From Glycomyces sp. YM15 (GTDB lineage Bacteria; Actinomycetota; Actinomycetes; Mycobacteriales; Micromonosporaceae): DNA of 37,836 bases. Below the pieces are notes generated by a model. The model had not been told where the DNA came from. It searched no databases and saw nothing but the letters and a program-made list of their open reading frames with translations. Location of the stretch: assembly GCF_016918015.1 (NCBI RefSeq), contig NZ_JAERMK010000034.1:1-37836 (forward strand). Reading direction: 5' to 3'. Below, one piece after another: positions 15,330 through 24,123 of the stretch (its first letter is position 1; each line of letters starts with the position of its first letter). The position numbers and the translations under genes are program-made.

Positions 15330-16345
15330 CCTCCCTGAACTTCCGCGCCCACGCCCGACCGGCCTGGCGCCGCCTCCTCTTCACCCGGGAGGCGGCGGTC
15401 ATCGCGATCCTCGCGGCCGTGCTCCTGTACGCGAACCTCGCGGTGAGCAACTTCGACAGCCCATTGACGATGTACTACCTCTTCCTCGACGTCACCCCGC
15501 TGCTCCTGATCGCCCTCCCGCTGACGATGGTGATCGTCACCGGCGAGATCGACCTTTCGGTCGCGAGCGTCGTCGGACTCTCCAGCGTCCTGGTCGGGGT
15601 GCTGTACGCGCACGCCGGCATGCCGATGTGGACCGCCGCGCTCACTGCCATCGCGGTAGGCGCCGTCTGCGGATCGCTGAACGGATTCCTGGTCGCCTAC
15701 GTCGGCCTGCCGTCCCTGGCGGTGACGATCGGGACGCTCGCCCTGTACCGCGGCGTCGCCATCGGCCTCCTCGGCACCGAAGCCGTGACCGATTTCCCCG
15801 AGACCTGGACCGACCTGGCCAAGACGCGGATCGTCGAAGGCGGCAGCCTGCCGCTCGTGCTCGTCCCGATCGCGGTCCTCGCCGCGGCGACGGCGTGGCT
15901 GCTGCACTTCTCGCCGTTCGGCCGCGGCGTCTACGAGGTCGGACTGGGCCGCGAGGCCGCGCACTTCACCGGCGTCAACGTCGAGCGCACCAAGTTCCTG
16001 CTGTTCGTCCTGACCGGCGCCGTCTCGGCGCTGGCCGGCGTCTACTTCACCCTGCGGTACGGCAGTGCGCGCGGCGACAACGCGTACGGGCTGGAGCTCC
16101 AGGTGATCGCCGCGGTGCTGCTGGGCGGGGTGTCGATCTTCGGCGGACGCGGCGCGCTGCACGGCCCCATCGCCGGAGTGCTGCTGATCGGGGCCGTGTC
16201 CAGTGCGATGCGGCTCGAAGGGCAGACCGTCAACGCCATCAACATCGTCATCGGTGTGCTCCTGGTGGCGTCGGTCGTCGCAACGCCCGTCTTGAACCGG
16301 GTCGCCGCCGAACGGGCTGCCCGCAAACCGAAGCGAAAGGAATGA
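15326..16345 (+). CDS. rhaQ: Rhamnose ABC transporter permease 2
   Basis: Second membrane permease of the importer, 339 aa. It has the family motif ALPLTMVIVTGEIDLSVASVV near residues 65-85 (quoted partly: TGEIDLSVAS) and GGVSIFGGRGALHGP near the C-terminus, with several hydrophobic segments. The ATG overlaps the previous stop (ATGA), as expected in a tightly coupled operon. Only three bases separate its stop from the binding-protein start. Confidence 0.9.
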   Translation: MTSLNFRAHARPAWRRLLFTREAAVIAILAAVLLYANLAVSNFDSPLTMYYLFLDVTPLLLIALPLTMVIVTGEIDLSVASVVGLSSVLVGVLYAHAGMPMWTAALTAIAVGAVCGSLNGFLVAYVGLPSLAVTIGTLALYRGVAIGLLGTEAVTDFPETWTDLAKTRIVEGGSLPLVLVPIAVLAAATAWLLHFSPFGRGVYEVGLGREAAHFTGVNVERTKFLLFVLTGAVSALAGVYFTLRYGSARGDNAYGLELQVIAAVLLGGVSIFGGRGALHGPIAGVLLIGAVSSAMRLEGQTVNAINIVIGVLLVASVVATPVLNRVAAERAARKPKRKE

Positions 16346-16348
16346 ACG

Positions 16349-17356
16349 ATGAGGTTGAACAAGAAGTCGATCGCCGTGGCGGCGACCGTCGTGGTCAGTC
16401 TGGGGCTGACCGCGTGCGGCGGTGCCGACGACGGAGGCGATGACGGCACCGCTTTCACGTTCCTGCCGAAGAACCTCGGCAACCCCTATTTCGACACCAG
16501 CGAGGTCGGCGCGCAGAGCGCGGCCGAGGAACTCGGCGTCACGGTGACGCAGGTCGGGCCCGACGCGGCGTCCCCGGAGGCGCAGGTGCCGTTCATCAAC
16601 ACCGCGGCGCAGCAGGGGGCGGACGCGCTGATCATCTCGGCCAACGACCCGTCCGCGATCTGCGGTGCGCTCGAAGAGGCGTCCGACGCCGGCACGGCGA
16701 TCGTCACGTTCGACTCCGACACCGATCCCGAATGCCGTGACCTCTTCGTGAGCCAGGCCGACGCCGCCGGCATCGCCAAGGTCCAGGTCGAGATGATCGC
16801 CGAGCAGATCGGCGGCGCGGGACAGATCGCGATCCTCTCCGCTTCGGCCAACGCCACCAACCAGAACGCCTGGATCGAGCTGATGCAGACCGAGCTCGAG
16901 GCGAACTACCCCGACATCGAGCTCGTCGACACGGTCTACGGCGACGACGACGACCAGAAGTCCTTCGACCAGACCGCGGCGCTCCTGCAGTCCTACCCGG
17001 AGCTCAAGGGCATCGTCTCCCCGACCACTGTGGGCATCGCGGCCGCGGCCCGCTACCTGTCGACCTCCGCTTCGAAGGGTGAGGTCGCGCTGACCGGCCT
17101 CGGCACCCCGAACCAGATGCGCGAGTATGTCACCGACGGCACCGTGACCGAGTTCGCGCTCTGGAACCCGGACGACCTGGGCTACCTCGCCGTGCACGCG
17201 GCGGCCGCCCTCGCCAACGGCGACATCGAGGGCGACGAGGGCGACACGTTCACCACCGAGCGACTGGGCGAGTACACGGTCGGGCCCGACGGCGTCGTGC
17301 TGCTCGGCGAGCCCTTCCGGTTCAACGCGGACAACATCGGCGACTTCGACTTCTAG
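16349..17356 (+). CDS. rhaS: Rhamnose ABC transporter substrate-binding lipoprotein
   Basis: Lipid-anchored binding protein, 335 aa, lipobox LTAC with Cys at residue 23. The mature protein begins FLPKNLGNPYFDTS and keeps hallmarks of the RhaS family: ISANDPSAICGAL, TFDSDTDPECRDLF, AILSASANATNQNAWI, VSPTTVGIAAAARYL, GLGTPNQMREYV and FALWNPDDLGYLA. I recognise this pattern as rhamnose-specific rather than ribose or xylose. It is the last gene of rhaTPQS; a strong terminator follows. Its place next to a putative rhamnose-glycan lyase under the same operator supports the substrate. Confidence 0.9.
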   Translation: MRLNKKSIAVAATVVVSLGLTACGGADDGGDDGTAFTFLPKNLGNPYFDTSEVGAQSAAEELGVTVTQVGPDAASPEAQVPFINTAAQQGADALIISANDPSAICGALEEASDAGTAIVTFDSDTDPECRDLFVSQADAAGIAKVQVEMIAEQIGGAGQIAILSASANATNQNAWIELMQTELEANYPDIELVDTVYGDDDDQKSFDQTAALLQSYPELKGIVSPTTVGIAAAARYLSTSASKGEVALTGLGTPNQMREYVTDGTVTEFALWNPDDLGYLAVHAAAALANGDIEGDEGDTFTTERLGEYTVGPDGVVLLGEPFRFNADNIGDFDF

Positions 17357-17370
17357 GACCGCTCGACAGA

Positions 17371-17406
17371 GGACACCGGGAACCTGCGGCAGGGTTCCCG
17401 GTGTCC
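17371..17406 (+). terminator. Terminator of the rhamnose importer operon
   Basis: A perfect 14-bp stem (GGACACCGGGAACC, 17371-17384, and GGTTCCCGGTGTCC, 17393-17406) with an 8-base loop, 15 bp after the rhaS stop. Only a short T-containing tail follows, which is common in actinobacteria. Confidence 0.85.
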
Positions 17407-17446
17407 GTTCACATCCTGCGGTGTTCGCGGCTGCGACGCTGGTCGA

Positions 17447-17483
17447 TTGAAACGTTTACACGATCACAAAATAGCGATATATT
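17447..17483 (+). promoter_or_regulatory. Promoter and LacI-type operator of the ricin-GH43 pair
   Basis: TTTACA (17455-17460), a 17-base spacer and TATATT (17478-17483) make a good promoter. The palindrome AAACGTTT (17450-17457), within TTGAAACGTTTACA, overlaps the -35. The TGAAACG half is the same as in the operators at 12691 and 10962, so this gene may belong to the same regulon. Confidence 0.6.
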
Positions 17484-17568
17484 CAAGTGTATCGATGATA
17501 ATCCCCGCAAGTCAACGCGCCGCGACAGCGGGCCGTCCGCCTCCCTCACCGCACGATTGGATCTCCCC

Positions 17569-19041
17569 ATGCCATCTCGCCTCCGCCGGCGCCTCTCGGC
17601 CCTGGCCGTCACGGCGGCACTCGCCCTGGCCGCAGTCTTCCTCGCCGCCCCGCCCGCTCAGGCCGCATTCGACACGAACACCTGGTACACGATCGAGTCG
17701 CGGCACTCCGGTCTCGCCCTGGACATCGCGAACGCCTCGACGCAGCCCGGCGCGGCGTTGATCCAGAACAGCCCCAACGGCGGCGCGAGCCAGCAGTTCC
17801 GCTTCATCGACGCCGGCGGCGGCTACCACCGCATCGAGGTCCGCCACTCCGGGCACGTCCTCGACGTCTCGGGAGGGAGCACGGCCAACGGCGCCGACGT
17901 CATCCAATGGAACGACATCAACGGCACCAACCAGCAATGGCGCCTGACCGAGAACGCCGACGGGTACCACTCCATCGTCAATCGCGCCTCCGGCAAGGCG
18001 CTCGACGTCTGGGAGCGCTCGACCGCGGCGGGTGCGAGGGTCTCCCAGTACACCTCGAACGGCGGGGCCAATCAGCAGTGGCGCCTAGTGCCTGCCGACA
18101 GCCCCGGCGGCGACGAACCGTACGGCTACCTGTTCGCCTACATGCTCGGTGAGGGCAGTGCCAACGGCGAGCAGGTGTACTTCGCCCTGAGCCGCGGCAA
18201 CAACCCGCTCGCCTACGACGCGCTCAACGGCGGCCGGCCCGTCGCGACCTCCACAGTGGGCGAGCGAGGCGCCCGCGACCCGTTTATCGTGCAGCACCCG
18301 AACACCGGCCGGTACTACATGATCGCCACCGACCTCAAGATCTACGGCAACGGCGACTGGGACCGGGCTCAGCGGTACGGGAGCCGCTCGCTGGTGGTGT
18401 GGGAGTCGAGCGACCTCGTCACCTGGTCCGCCTCGCGCCTCGCGCAGGTCTCGCCTCCCGCGGCGGGCAACACCTGGGCCCCGGAGGCGTACTGGGACCC
18501 GAGTCGGAACGCGTTCGTCGTCTACTGGGCCTCGAAGCTGTACGCGGACTCGAATCACTCCGGGAGCACCTACCACCGGATGATGTACGCGACCACGACG
18601 GACTTCCGCACCTTCAGCGCGCCGCAGGTGTGGGTCGACAAGGGATACTCCACGATCGACTCCACGGTGACCCAATACGGCGGCACGTACTACCGCTACA
18701 CCAAGGACGAGCGCAGCGGCACGACCTGCGGCAAGTTCATCCTCTCGGAGACCTCGACGGCCCTGACGAACACGAACTGGTCCTTCCAGCGCGACTGCAT
18801 CGGCCGGGGGACCGTCAGCCAGGGCGAGGGCCCGCTGGTGTTCAAGTCGAACACCGAGAACAAGTGGTACATGTTCATCGACGAGTACGGCGGACGCGGC
18901 TACCTCCCGTTCGAGACGACGAACCTCGCAGGGGGCCAGTGGACGCCCTCCGCGAACTACAGCCTGCCGGGGCGCCCGCGCCACGGCATGGTCCTGCCCC
19001 TGACCGCCGCGCAGTACGAGCAACTGCAGAACGCACTCTAG
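17569..19041 (+). CDS. Secreted ricin-domain GH43 glycosidase
   Basis: Exported enzyme of 490 aa. A signal peptide (about 1-33, PAQAA) is followed by a ricin B-type lectin domain (about 35-172) with three repeats ending SQQFRF, NQQWRL and NQQWRL. A GH43 propeller follows (about 178-490). The likely catalytic triad is in GARDPFIV (Asp base), TIDSTVTQYGG (Asp) and SQGEGPLVF (Glu acid), so it looks active. The GH43 part resembles actinobacterial enzymes annotated as arabinofuranosidase-like; the exact linkage is unknown. The ATG at 17569 has only a weak ribosome site (TTGGA). The lectin domain is strikingly similar to that of the truncated pectate lyase at 36630. The next GH43 gene starts nine bases after its stop. 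Confidence 0.88.
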   Translation: MPSRLRRRLSALAVTAALALAAVFLAAPPAQAAFDTNTWYTIESRHSGLALDIANASTQPGAALIQNSPNGGASQQFRFIDAGGGYHRIEVRHSGHVLDVSGGSTANGADVIQWNDINGTNQQWRLTENADGYHSIVNRASGKALDVWERSTAAGARVSQYTSNGGANQQWRLVPADSPGGDEPYGYLFAYMLGEGSANGEQVYFALSRGNNPLAYDALNGGRPVATSTVGERGARDPFIVQHPNTGRYYMIATDLKIYGNGDWDRAQRYGSRSLVVWESSDLVTWSASRLAQVSPPAAGNTWAPEAYWDPSRNAFVVYWASKLYADSNHSGSTYHRMMYATTTDFRTFSAPQVWVDKGYSTIDSTVTQYGGTYYRYTKDERSGTTCGKFILSETSTALTNTNWSFQRDCIGRGTVSQGEGPLVFKSNTENKWYMFIDEYGGRGYLPFETTNLAGGQWTPSANYSLPGRPRHGMVLPLTAAQYEQLQNAL

Positions 19042-19050
19042 GAGCCGTAC

Positions 19051-20454
19051 ATGCGACCGGCACTCAAAGCGGCGCTCGCCGTGATACTCGGGCTCGCCAT
19101 GGCCCTCACCGCCGTCTCCCCGGCGGCCGCCGACCACCACGTGACCGACGGGACCTCGGTCGAACTGATCGCCCGGCATTCGGGCAAGTGCGCGGACGTC
19201 GTCAGCGTCTCCACCGCCGACGGGGCGGAGGTCAGCCAGTACACCTGCAACAGCGGTCTCAACCAGCTGTGGCGCATCCGCGACCTCGGCAACGGCTACG
19301 TGCAGCTCGCCGCCCGCCACTCCGACCGGTGCCTCGACGTCAACGCGGCCTCGACCGCCAACGGCGCCAAGGTCATCCAGTGGCCGTGCTCGACCGGCGC
19401 GAACCAGCAGTGGCGGATCGAGAACGCGGGCACCGGTCACACCCGGCTGATCGCACGCCACTCGGGCAAGTGCCTCGAGGTGCCCGGCGCCTCGACCGCG
19501 AACGGGGCGAGGCTGCAGCAGTGGGACTGCGGCACCGGGACCGAACAGCAGTGGCAGCTGAACACGGTGTCGAACCCCGCGATCCCGGGGCTGTTCGCCG
19601 ACCCGAACATCGTGCGCTTCGGGGACACGTACTACCTCTATGCGACCACCGACGGCTTCGCCGGCTGGTCCGGAACCGAGTTCAGGGCGTTCTCCTCCAA
19701 GGACCTCGTGCACTGGACCGACCACGGCGTGATCCTGGACGTCGCCGCCGACATCTCCTGGGCCGACAACTCCGCCTGGGCGCCGGGCATCGCCGAGAAG
19801 GACGGCAGGTACTACTTCTACTTCTCCGCCGGTCTCGCAGGCGGCGACACCCGCAAGCATCTCGGTGTGGCGGTGGCGGACTCGCCCACCGGCCCGTTCC
19901 GGGACGCGCTGGGCCGGCCCCTCGTCTCGGCCGGAGCGTATGCGGGCCAGATGATCGACCCGGCCGTGTTCACCGACACCGACGGGCGGTCCTATCTGTA
20001 CTGGGGTCAGGGCTCCTCGCATCAGGTGCCGCTGAACGCCGACATGGTCTCGTTCAGCGCGTCGCAGGTGCGCACCTACAAGCCGACGAACTACAACGAG
20101 GGGAGCTTCGTGGTCAAGCGGGGGAGCACCTACTACCTCATGTGGTCCGAGGGCGACACCCGCTCGGAGGACTACCGGGTCGGGTACGCCACCGGCACCT
20201 CACCGACCGGCCCTTGGGGGCCCCGGGTCGGGCTGATCCTCCAGAAGGACCTGAGCCAGGGCATCAAGGGCACCGGCCACCACTCGGTGGTCCAGGTCCC
20301 GGGCACCGACCAGTGGTACATCGCCTACCACCGGTTCGCGATACCGAACGGCGACGGGACGCACCGCGAAACGATGATCGACCACCTGTACTTCAATGCC
20401 GACGGCTCGATCCGACCGGTAGTGCCGACGATCGAGGGCGTCGACCCGATCTAG
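19051..20454 (+). CDS. Secreted ricin-domain GH43 arabinofuranosidase/xylosidase-type enzyme
   Basis: Exported enzyme of 467 aa, cotranscribed with the GH43 gene before it; GGAG lies before the ATG. A signal peptide (about 1-28) is followed by a ricin B-type domain (about 32-170) whose repeats contain ARHSGKC and end NQLWRI, NQQWRI and EQQWQL. The GH43 domain (about 173-467) shows the full triad: FADPNIV (Asp), MIDPAVFTD (Asp) and YNEGSFVVKRG (Glu). GTGHHSVVQVPGTDQWYIAYHR near the end is typical of arabinofuranosidase or xylosidase-like GH43 proteins. Its lectin domain is close to that of the BNR_4 protein at 9101, not to that of its operon partner, which suggests module exchange. The probable role is trimming arabinose or xylose side chains. 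Confidence 0.88.
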   Translation: MRPALKAALAVILGLAMALTAVSPAAADHHVTDGTSVELIARHSGKCADVVSVSTADGAEVSQYTCNSGLNQLWRIRDLGNGYVQLAARHSDRCLDVNAASTANGAKVIQWPCSTGANQQWRIENAGTGHTRLIARHSGKCLEVPGASTANGARLQQWDCGTGTEQQWQLNTVSNPAIPGLFADPNIVRFGDTYYLYATTDGFAGWSGTEFRAFSSKDLVHWTDHGVILDVAADISWADNSAWAPGIAEKDGRYYFYFSAGLAGGDTRKHLGVAVADSPTGPFRDALGRPLVSAGAYAGQMIDPAVFTDTDGRSYLYWGQGSSHQVPLNADMVSFSASQVRTYKPTNYNEGSFVVKRGSTYYLMWSEGDTRSEDYRVGYATGTSPTGPWGPRVGLILQKDLSQGIKGTGHHSVVQVPGTDQWYIAYHRFAIPNGDGTHRETMIDHLYFNADGSIRPVVPTIEGVDPI

Positions 20455-20506
20455 GGGTATTCGAGAAACTCCACGCCGGGACTTCGCAAGCACCCCTTGC
20501 CGAACC

Positions 20507-20536
20507 GGAGGCCGCCCCTGAAACGGGGCGGCCTCC
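20507..20536 (+). terminator. Perfect hairpin terminator after the ricin-GH43 pair
   Basis: GGAGGCCGCCCC (20507-20518) pairs fully with GGGGCGGCCTCC (20525-20536) around a six-base loop TGAAAC. It ends the 17569-20454 operon. The 18-G run starts ten bases after it. Confidence 0.85.
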
Positions 20537-20546
20537 TTCGGTTTGC

Positions 20547-20564
20547 GGGGGGGGGGGGGGGGGG
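20547..20564 (+). repeat. 18-base poly-G tract
   Basis: An unbroken run of 18 G between the terminator and the GH43 gene starting at 20660. It is followed by more G-rich sequence and a GGGCC/GGCCC-rich hairpin region. Such tracts slip during replication and can form quadruplexes. The exact length may be an assembly or sequencing artefact. Confidence 0.8.
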
Positions 20565-20621
20565 TGAGGGAACGGGCGGGGCCGCGGGCCCCACCCCGGG
20601 GGTGGAGAATCGGCGATAATC

Positions 20622-20637
20622 GAGTAAGCGCTTTCCA
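20622..20637. promoter_or_regulatory. LacI-type operator before intracellular GH43
   Basis: The palindrome AAGCGCTT (20626-20633), within GAGTAAGCGCTTTCCA, lies 27 bp before the start of the GH43 gene. It is a classic LacI-family operator core and differs from the AACCGTT and TGAAACG sites elsewhere here, so another repressor, perhaps encoded outside the window, is likely. Confidence 0.55.
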
Positions 20638-20659
20638 ATCCAAGTGGAGACTGCAGATC

Positions 20660-22150
20660 ATGAACAGCGAGACCTCCCGCAAGCAGATCCGGACGGCCGC
20701 TACGTCCCCGGTCATCGCCGGGCTGTTCCCCGACCCGTCGGTGTGCCGGATCGATGAGGACTACTACCTGGCGAACTCCTCGATGGAGTACGCCCCGGCC
20801 GTCCCGATCTGGCATTCACGCGATCTGGTCTCGTGGCGGCTGATCGGCAACGCCCTGGACCGGGACGAGCAGTTTCCGGCGGGCCGCTCCTCCGCCAGCC
20901 GCGGCATCTACGCCCCGACCCTGCGCCACCACCAGGGCCGGTTCCACCTGGTCACCACCGACATCGACGACCCGCGCGGCGGGCACCTGCTCTTCACCGC
21001 CGCTGACGCGGCCGGGCCGTGGTCCGACCCGGTCCACATCGGGGGCATCGACGGCATCGACCCGGACCTGGCATGGGAGGAGGAGGGCACCTGCCTGCTC
21101 ACCTACTGCTCGTGGAACGACGAGCGGATCGGCATCAGGCAGGTCGCGATCGACCCCGACACCGGTGCGGTGCTCGAGGAGCCCCGCTGGATCTGGCCCG
21201 GGACCGGACTGGGCAATCCCGAAGGCCCCCACCTGTACCGGCGCGGCGACTGGTGGCATCTGGTCATCGCCGAGGGCGGCACCGACCGCGGCCACGTGGT
21301 CTCGACCGCCCGCTCGCGCTCGCCCCGCGGCCCCTTCGAGGCCGCGCCCCGCAACCCGGTCTACACCTACCGCAGCACCCGCCACCCGGTCCAGAACGTG
21401 GGCCACGCCGACCTCGTCGAACGCCCCGACGGCACCTGGGCCGCAGTGCATCTGGGCGTCCGACCGCGCGGGCGCACCCCGCGCTACCACGTGAACGGCC
21501 GTGAGACCTTCCTCGTCGAGGTCGAGTGGGCCGAGGACTGGCCGCAGCTCACGCCCTCCGAGGCCGTCCTCCCGGGAACGCCGTGGTCGTTCACGGACGA
21601 CTTCACCGCGCTGCGGCTCGACCCCCGGTGGGTCTCACCCGGTCTGCGGCCCGACCAATGCACGCGCCTCGTCCCCGAAGGGGTGCGCGTCGAGCCGGCC
21701 GCCAGCACCTCGGGCGAGCCGTCGGGACTGTTCTTCCGCGCCGCCGGCAGCCACTGGGAAGCCGACCTCACCGTCGAACCCGGCGACGCCGCCTTCACCG
21801 CCGCGGTGCGGATCGACCGCCGGCACTGGTACGGCATCCGCGTGAGAGACGATGTGGCCGAGGTCGTCTCGCATGTCGGCGAGGTCGAAGCCGTCGTCGC
21901 CTCCAGGTCGCTGCCCTCCTCAGCGGGCACCTTCGGCATCCGGTCGGTCGAGGCGACCCGGGAGGGACCGGACGACATCGAACTCGGCGTCGTCGATGCC
22001 GCGGGCTTCACCGCGCTCGCGCGTCTGGACGGGCGCTACCTCTCGACCGAGGTCGCAGGCGGCTTCACCGGACGCATGATCGGACTCTGGGCCGAAACCG
22101 GACCGGTCCTGATCAGGACTGTCGCGTTCGTCGAACACTCCGAGCGGTGA
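20660..22150 (+). CDS. Intracellular GH43 beta-xylosidase/arabinofuranosidase
   Basis: Cytoplasmic GH43 enzyme of 496 aa, without a signal peptide. The propeller (about 12-305) begins SPVIAGLFPDPSVCRIDEDYYLANSS with the base Asp in PDPS; GIDPDLAWEEEG gives the second Asp and LGNPEGPHLYRRGDWW the acid Glu. The C-terminal part (about 310-496, from PWSFTDDFTA) is the concanavalin-like domain of beta-xylosidases in GH43 subfamilies 11/12. It would split imported xylo- or arabino-oligosaccharides. I chose the ATG at 20660; GGAG lies about ten bases before it, and the reading frame further upstream runs through the poly-G tract and is not plausible protein. A LacI-type operator lies just upstream. 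Confidence 0.92.
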   Translation: MNSETSRKQIRTAATSPVIAGLFPDPSVCRIDEDYYLANSSMEYAPAVPIWHSRDLVSWRLIGNALDRDEQFPAGRSSASRGIYAPTLRHHQGRFHLVTTDIDDPRGGHLLFTAADAAGPWSDPVHIGGIDGIDPDLAWEEEGTCLLTYCSWNDERIGIRQVAIDPDTGAVLEEPRWIWPGTGLGNPEGPHLYRRGDWWHLVIAEGGTDRGHVVSTARSRSPRGPFEAAPRNPVYTYRSTRHPVQNVGHADLVERPDGTWAAVHLGVRPRGRTPRYHVNGRETFLVEVEWAEDWPQLTPSEAVLPGTPWSFTDDFTALRLDPRWVSPGLRPDQCTRLVPEGVRVEPAASTSGEPSGLFFRAAGSHWEADLTVEPGDAAFTAAVRIDRRHWYGIRVRDDVAEVVSHVGEVEAVVASRSLPSSAGTFGIRSVEATREGPDDIELGVVDAAGFTALARLDGRYLSTEVAGGFTGRMIGLWAETGPVLIRTVAFVEHSER

Positions 22151-22265
22151 CCCTATGCGCTGGTGAGTGAACTGAGCCGGTTGCAGCAGGGACCCTCTAG
22201 CGGGCGCCGATCGTTCTAGCATCGCAGTGGACCCTTTTCTCGGCAGTCTCCAAGAGGAGCATCAA

Positions 22266-23390
22266 TTGAAGTCTCGATACGCGCTGGCGCTGCCGACCGC
22301 GGTCGCGCTCGGGCTCGCGCTGACCGCTTGCAGCCCTTCGGAGCCGGGCCCGGCCGAGGAACCCGAGTACCAGTCGGCCGCCCCGTCGGAGACCGACGCC
22401 GCCGCGTCCGCGCCCGCCGTCCTTCCGGCGGGTGAACCCCAGGTCATCGCCACCGGCTTGGACACTCCGTGGTCCGTGGCGTTCCTCGGCGACACCGCGC
22501 TCATCAGCGACCGCGACGACGGCGACATCGTGGAGCTGCTGCCCGGGGGTGAAACCCGGGTGATCGGCACCGTCGCGGGCGTCGTCCACGAGAGCGAGTC
22601 CGGCCTCCTCGGCCTAGCGGTGGACGACCAGGACCGTCTCTACGCCTACTCGACCGGGGCGGACGGGAACCGCATCCAGCGCTTCGCGCTCACCGGCGAA
22701 CCCGGTTCCCTCGGCCTCGGCGACCCCGAGACGCTGCTCGACGGCATCCCTTCGGCGCCCTATCACGACGGCGGTCGGATCGCGATCAGCCCTGACGGGA
22801 TGCTCTACGCCACCACCGGCGACGCCGGGAACCGCGACGACGCCCAGGACCTCGACAGCCTCGGCGGGAAGATCCTGCGCATGACCCTCGACGGGGGCGT
22901 CCCGGACGACAATCCGTACCCCGGCTCGCTCGTCTACAGTTACGGGCATCGCAACCCCCAAGGTCTGGCCTGGGCCGTGGACGGCACGATGTTCGCCGCC
23001 GAGTTCGGCCAGGACACCTGGGACGAGCTCAACATCATCGAACCGGGCGGCAACTACGGTTGGCCCGTGGTCGAAGGGATCAGCGACGGCGGCGATGAGG
23101 ACGACTACATCGATCCCGTCCAGCAGTGGAACCCCGATGACGCCAGCCCCAGCGGCATCGCGATCATCGAGGGCACGATCTTCATCGCCAACCTCCGCGG
23201 CGAGGTCCTGCGGGCCGTCCCCGTCGCCGACCCCGGCGCCGCCACCGAGTACTACGGGGGCGAGTTCGGTCGCATCCGCGCGGTGACCGCCTCGCCTGAG
23301 GGCGACCTGTGGTTCACCACCAGCAACACCGACGGCCGCGGCGATCCGGGCGGCGACGACGACCGCCTCGTCAGCGTCGAACTCGGCTGA
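22266..23390 (+). CDS. PQQ-dependent sugar dehydrogenase-like lipoprotein
   Basis: Lipid-anchored six-bladed propeller of the soluble glucose/aldose sugar dehydrogenase (GSDH) family, 374 aa. The lipobox is LTAC with Cys near residue 22. Family motifs include GLDTPWSVAFL, SEGLLGLAV-like SESGLLGLAVDD, YHDGGRIAISPDGMLYATTGDAG, LGGKILRM, YGHRNPQGLAW, EFGQDTWDELNII and GGNYGWPVVEG. Such enzymes oxidise aldoses with pyrroloquinoline quinone, though many actinobacterial members are untested. I chose the TTG at 22266 because AGAGGAG lies seven bases upstream and it gives a clean lipoprotein signal; the upstream ATG adds a non-signal extension. No PQQ biosynthesis genes are in the window. Confidence 0.9.
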   Translation: MKSRYALALPTAVALGLALTACSPSEPGPAEEPEYQSAAPSETDAAASAPAVLPAGEPQVIATGLDTPWSVAFLGDTALISDRDDGDIVELLPGGETRVIGTVAGVVHESESGLLGLAVDDQDRLYAYSTGADGNRIQRFALTGEPGSLGLGDPETLLDGIPSAPYHDGGRIAISPDGMLYATTGDAGNRDDAQDLDSLGGKILRMTLDGGVPDDNPYPGSLVYSYGHRNPQGLAWAVDGTMFAAEFGQDTWDELNIIEPGGNYGWPVVEGISDGGDEDDYIDPVQQWNPDDASPSGIAIIEGTIFIANLRGEVLRAVPVADPGAATEYYGGEFGRIRAVTASPEGDLWFTTSNTDGRGDPGGDDDRLVSVELG

Positions 23391-23429
23391 GGCCGATCGC
23401 ACTCGTCCCCTTCGGGCGATCCGGCCGCG

Positions 23430-24117
23430 GGCCGCCTGGAGCGTCGGCCGCTGCGGCACCGACGTCGGCTGGAACGGCTCCATCGCGGCCGGGCTCGCCG
23501 GCTCGGGCTCCACCGACGCCCCCACCTCGTTGAGCCTCAACGGGATCGCCTGCGGTGAACAGGGCGAGCCCACCGAGACGCCCACCGATCCCGAGACCTC
23601 CGAGCCCCCGACCGGCGGCACTCCGAGCGCCCTCTCCGTGGAAGGCAACGAACTCGTCGACGCCGAAGGCGCCACAGTGGTGCTCAACGGCTTCAACCGC
23701 ACCGGCACCGAGTGGCCGTGCATCCACGGCTGGGGCTTCGTGGACGGTCCCGTCGACGACGCCGCGATCGAGGCGATCACCTCCTGGAACCCGAACGCGG
23801 TCCGGGTGCCGATGAACGAGCAGTGCTGGCTGGGGCGGCAGGCCTACCGCGACTTCATCGACGACTGGGTCACGCGCCTCACCGAGGCCGGCGCCTACGT
23901 CATCCTCGACCTGCATTGGAACGCGCACGGCACTGAGCAGGCCGAGGCCCGGCAGAAGATGGCCAACACGGACCACTCCATCGGCTTCTGGGAGTCGGTG
24001 GCCGTGCAGTTCAAGGACAACCCGGCGGTCCTGTACGACCTGTACAACGAGTCGCACGACATCTCCGAGGAGTGCTCGAGGACGGCTGGGAGCGACCGGT
24101 CAGCGCGCCGGCGCTGA
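23430..24117 (+). pseudogene. Decayed CBM2-linker-GH5 cellulase, truncated at both ends
   Basis: Remnant of a secreted cellulase. The first part still reads as the C-terminal end of a cellulose-binding CBM2 (GWNGSIAAG, a shortened GLAGSGS, then LSLNGIAC), but the signal peptide and the rest of the CBM2 are missing. A Thr/Pro/Glu linker (PTETPTDPETSEPPTGG) follows, then the start of a GH5 barrel (VLNGFNRTGTEWPC, NAVRVPMNEQCWLG, VILDLHWNAHG, VLYDLYNESHD with the acid/base Glu). It stops soon after, with altered residues (ISEECSRT) and no nucleophile half. There is no start codon and ribosome site upstream in frame. It lies directly after the dehydrogenase stop and against the end of the frameshifted ROK gene. 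Confidence 0.85.
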
Positions 24118-24123
24118 CCGGTC
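24094..24123. terminator. Perfect 13-bp hairpin between convergent remnants
   Basis: GACCGGTCAGCGC (24094-24106) and GCGCTGACCGGTC (24111-24123) form a perfect stem with a GCCG loop. It overlaps the end of the ROK gene (24100) and of the GH5 remnant. It may stop transcription in both directions or mark the junction where the cellulase was cut. Confidence 0.65.

Noticed and set aside
15035..17197. A 720-aa minus-strand frame under the rhamnose importer genes
   Set aside because: Its sequence is rich in Arg, Gly, Asp and Val as expected of antisense frames, and it crosses three well-recognised genes.
18399..20567. A long plus-strand frame over both ricin-GH43 genes
   Set aside because: It is a shifted frame across two secreted enzymes with clear motifs and signal peptides.
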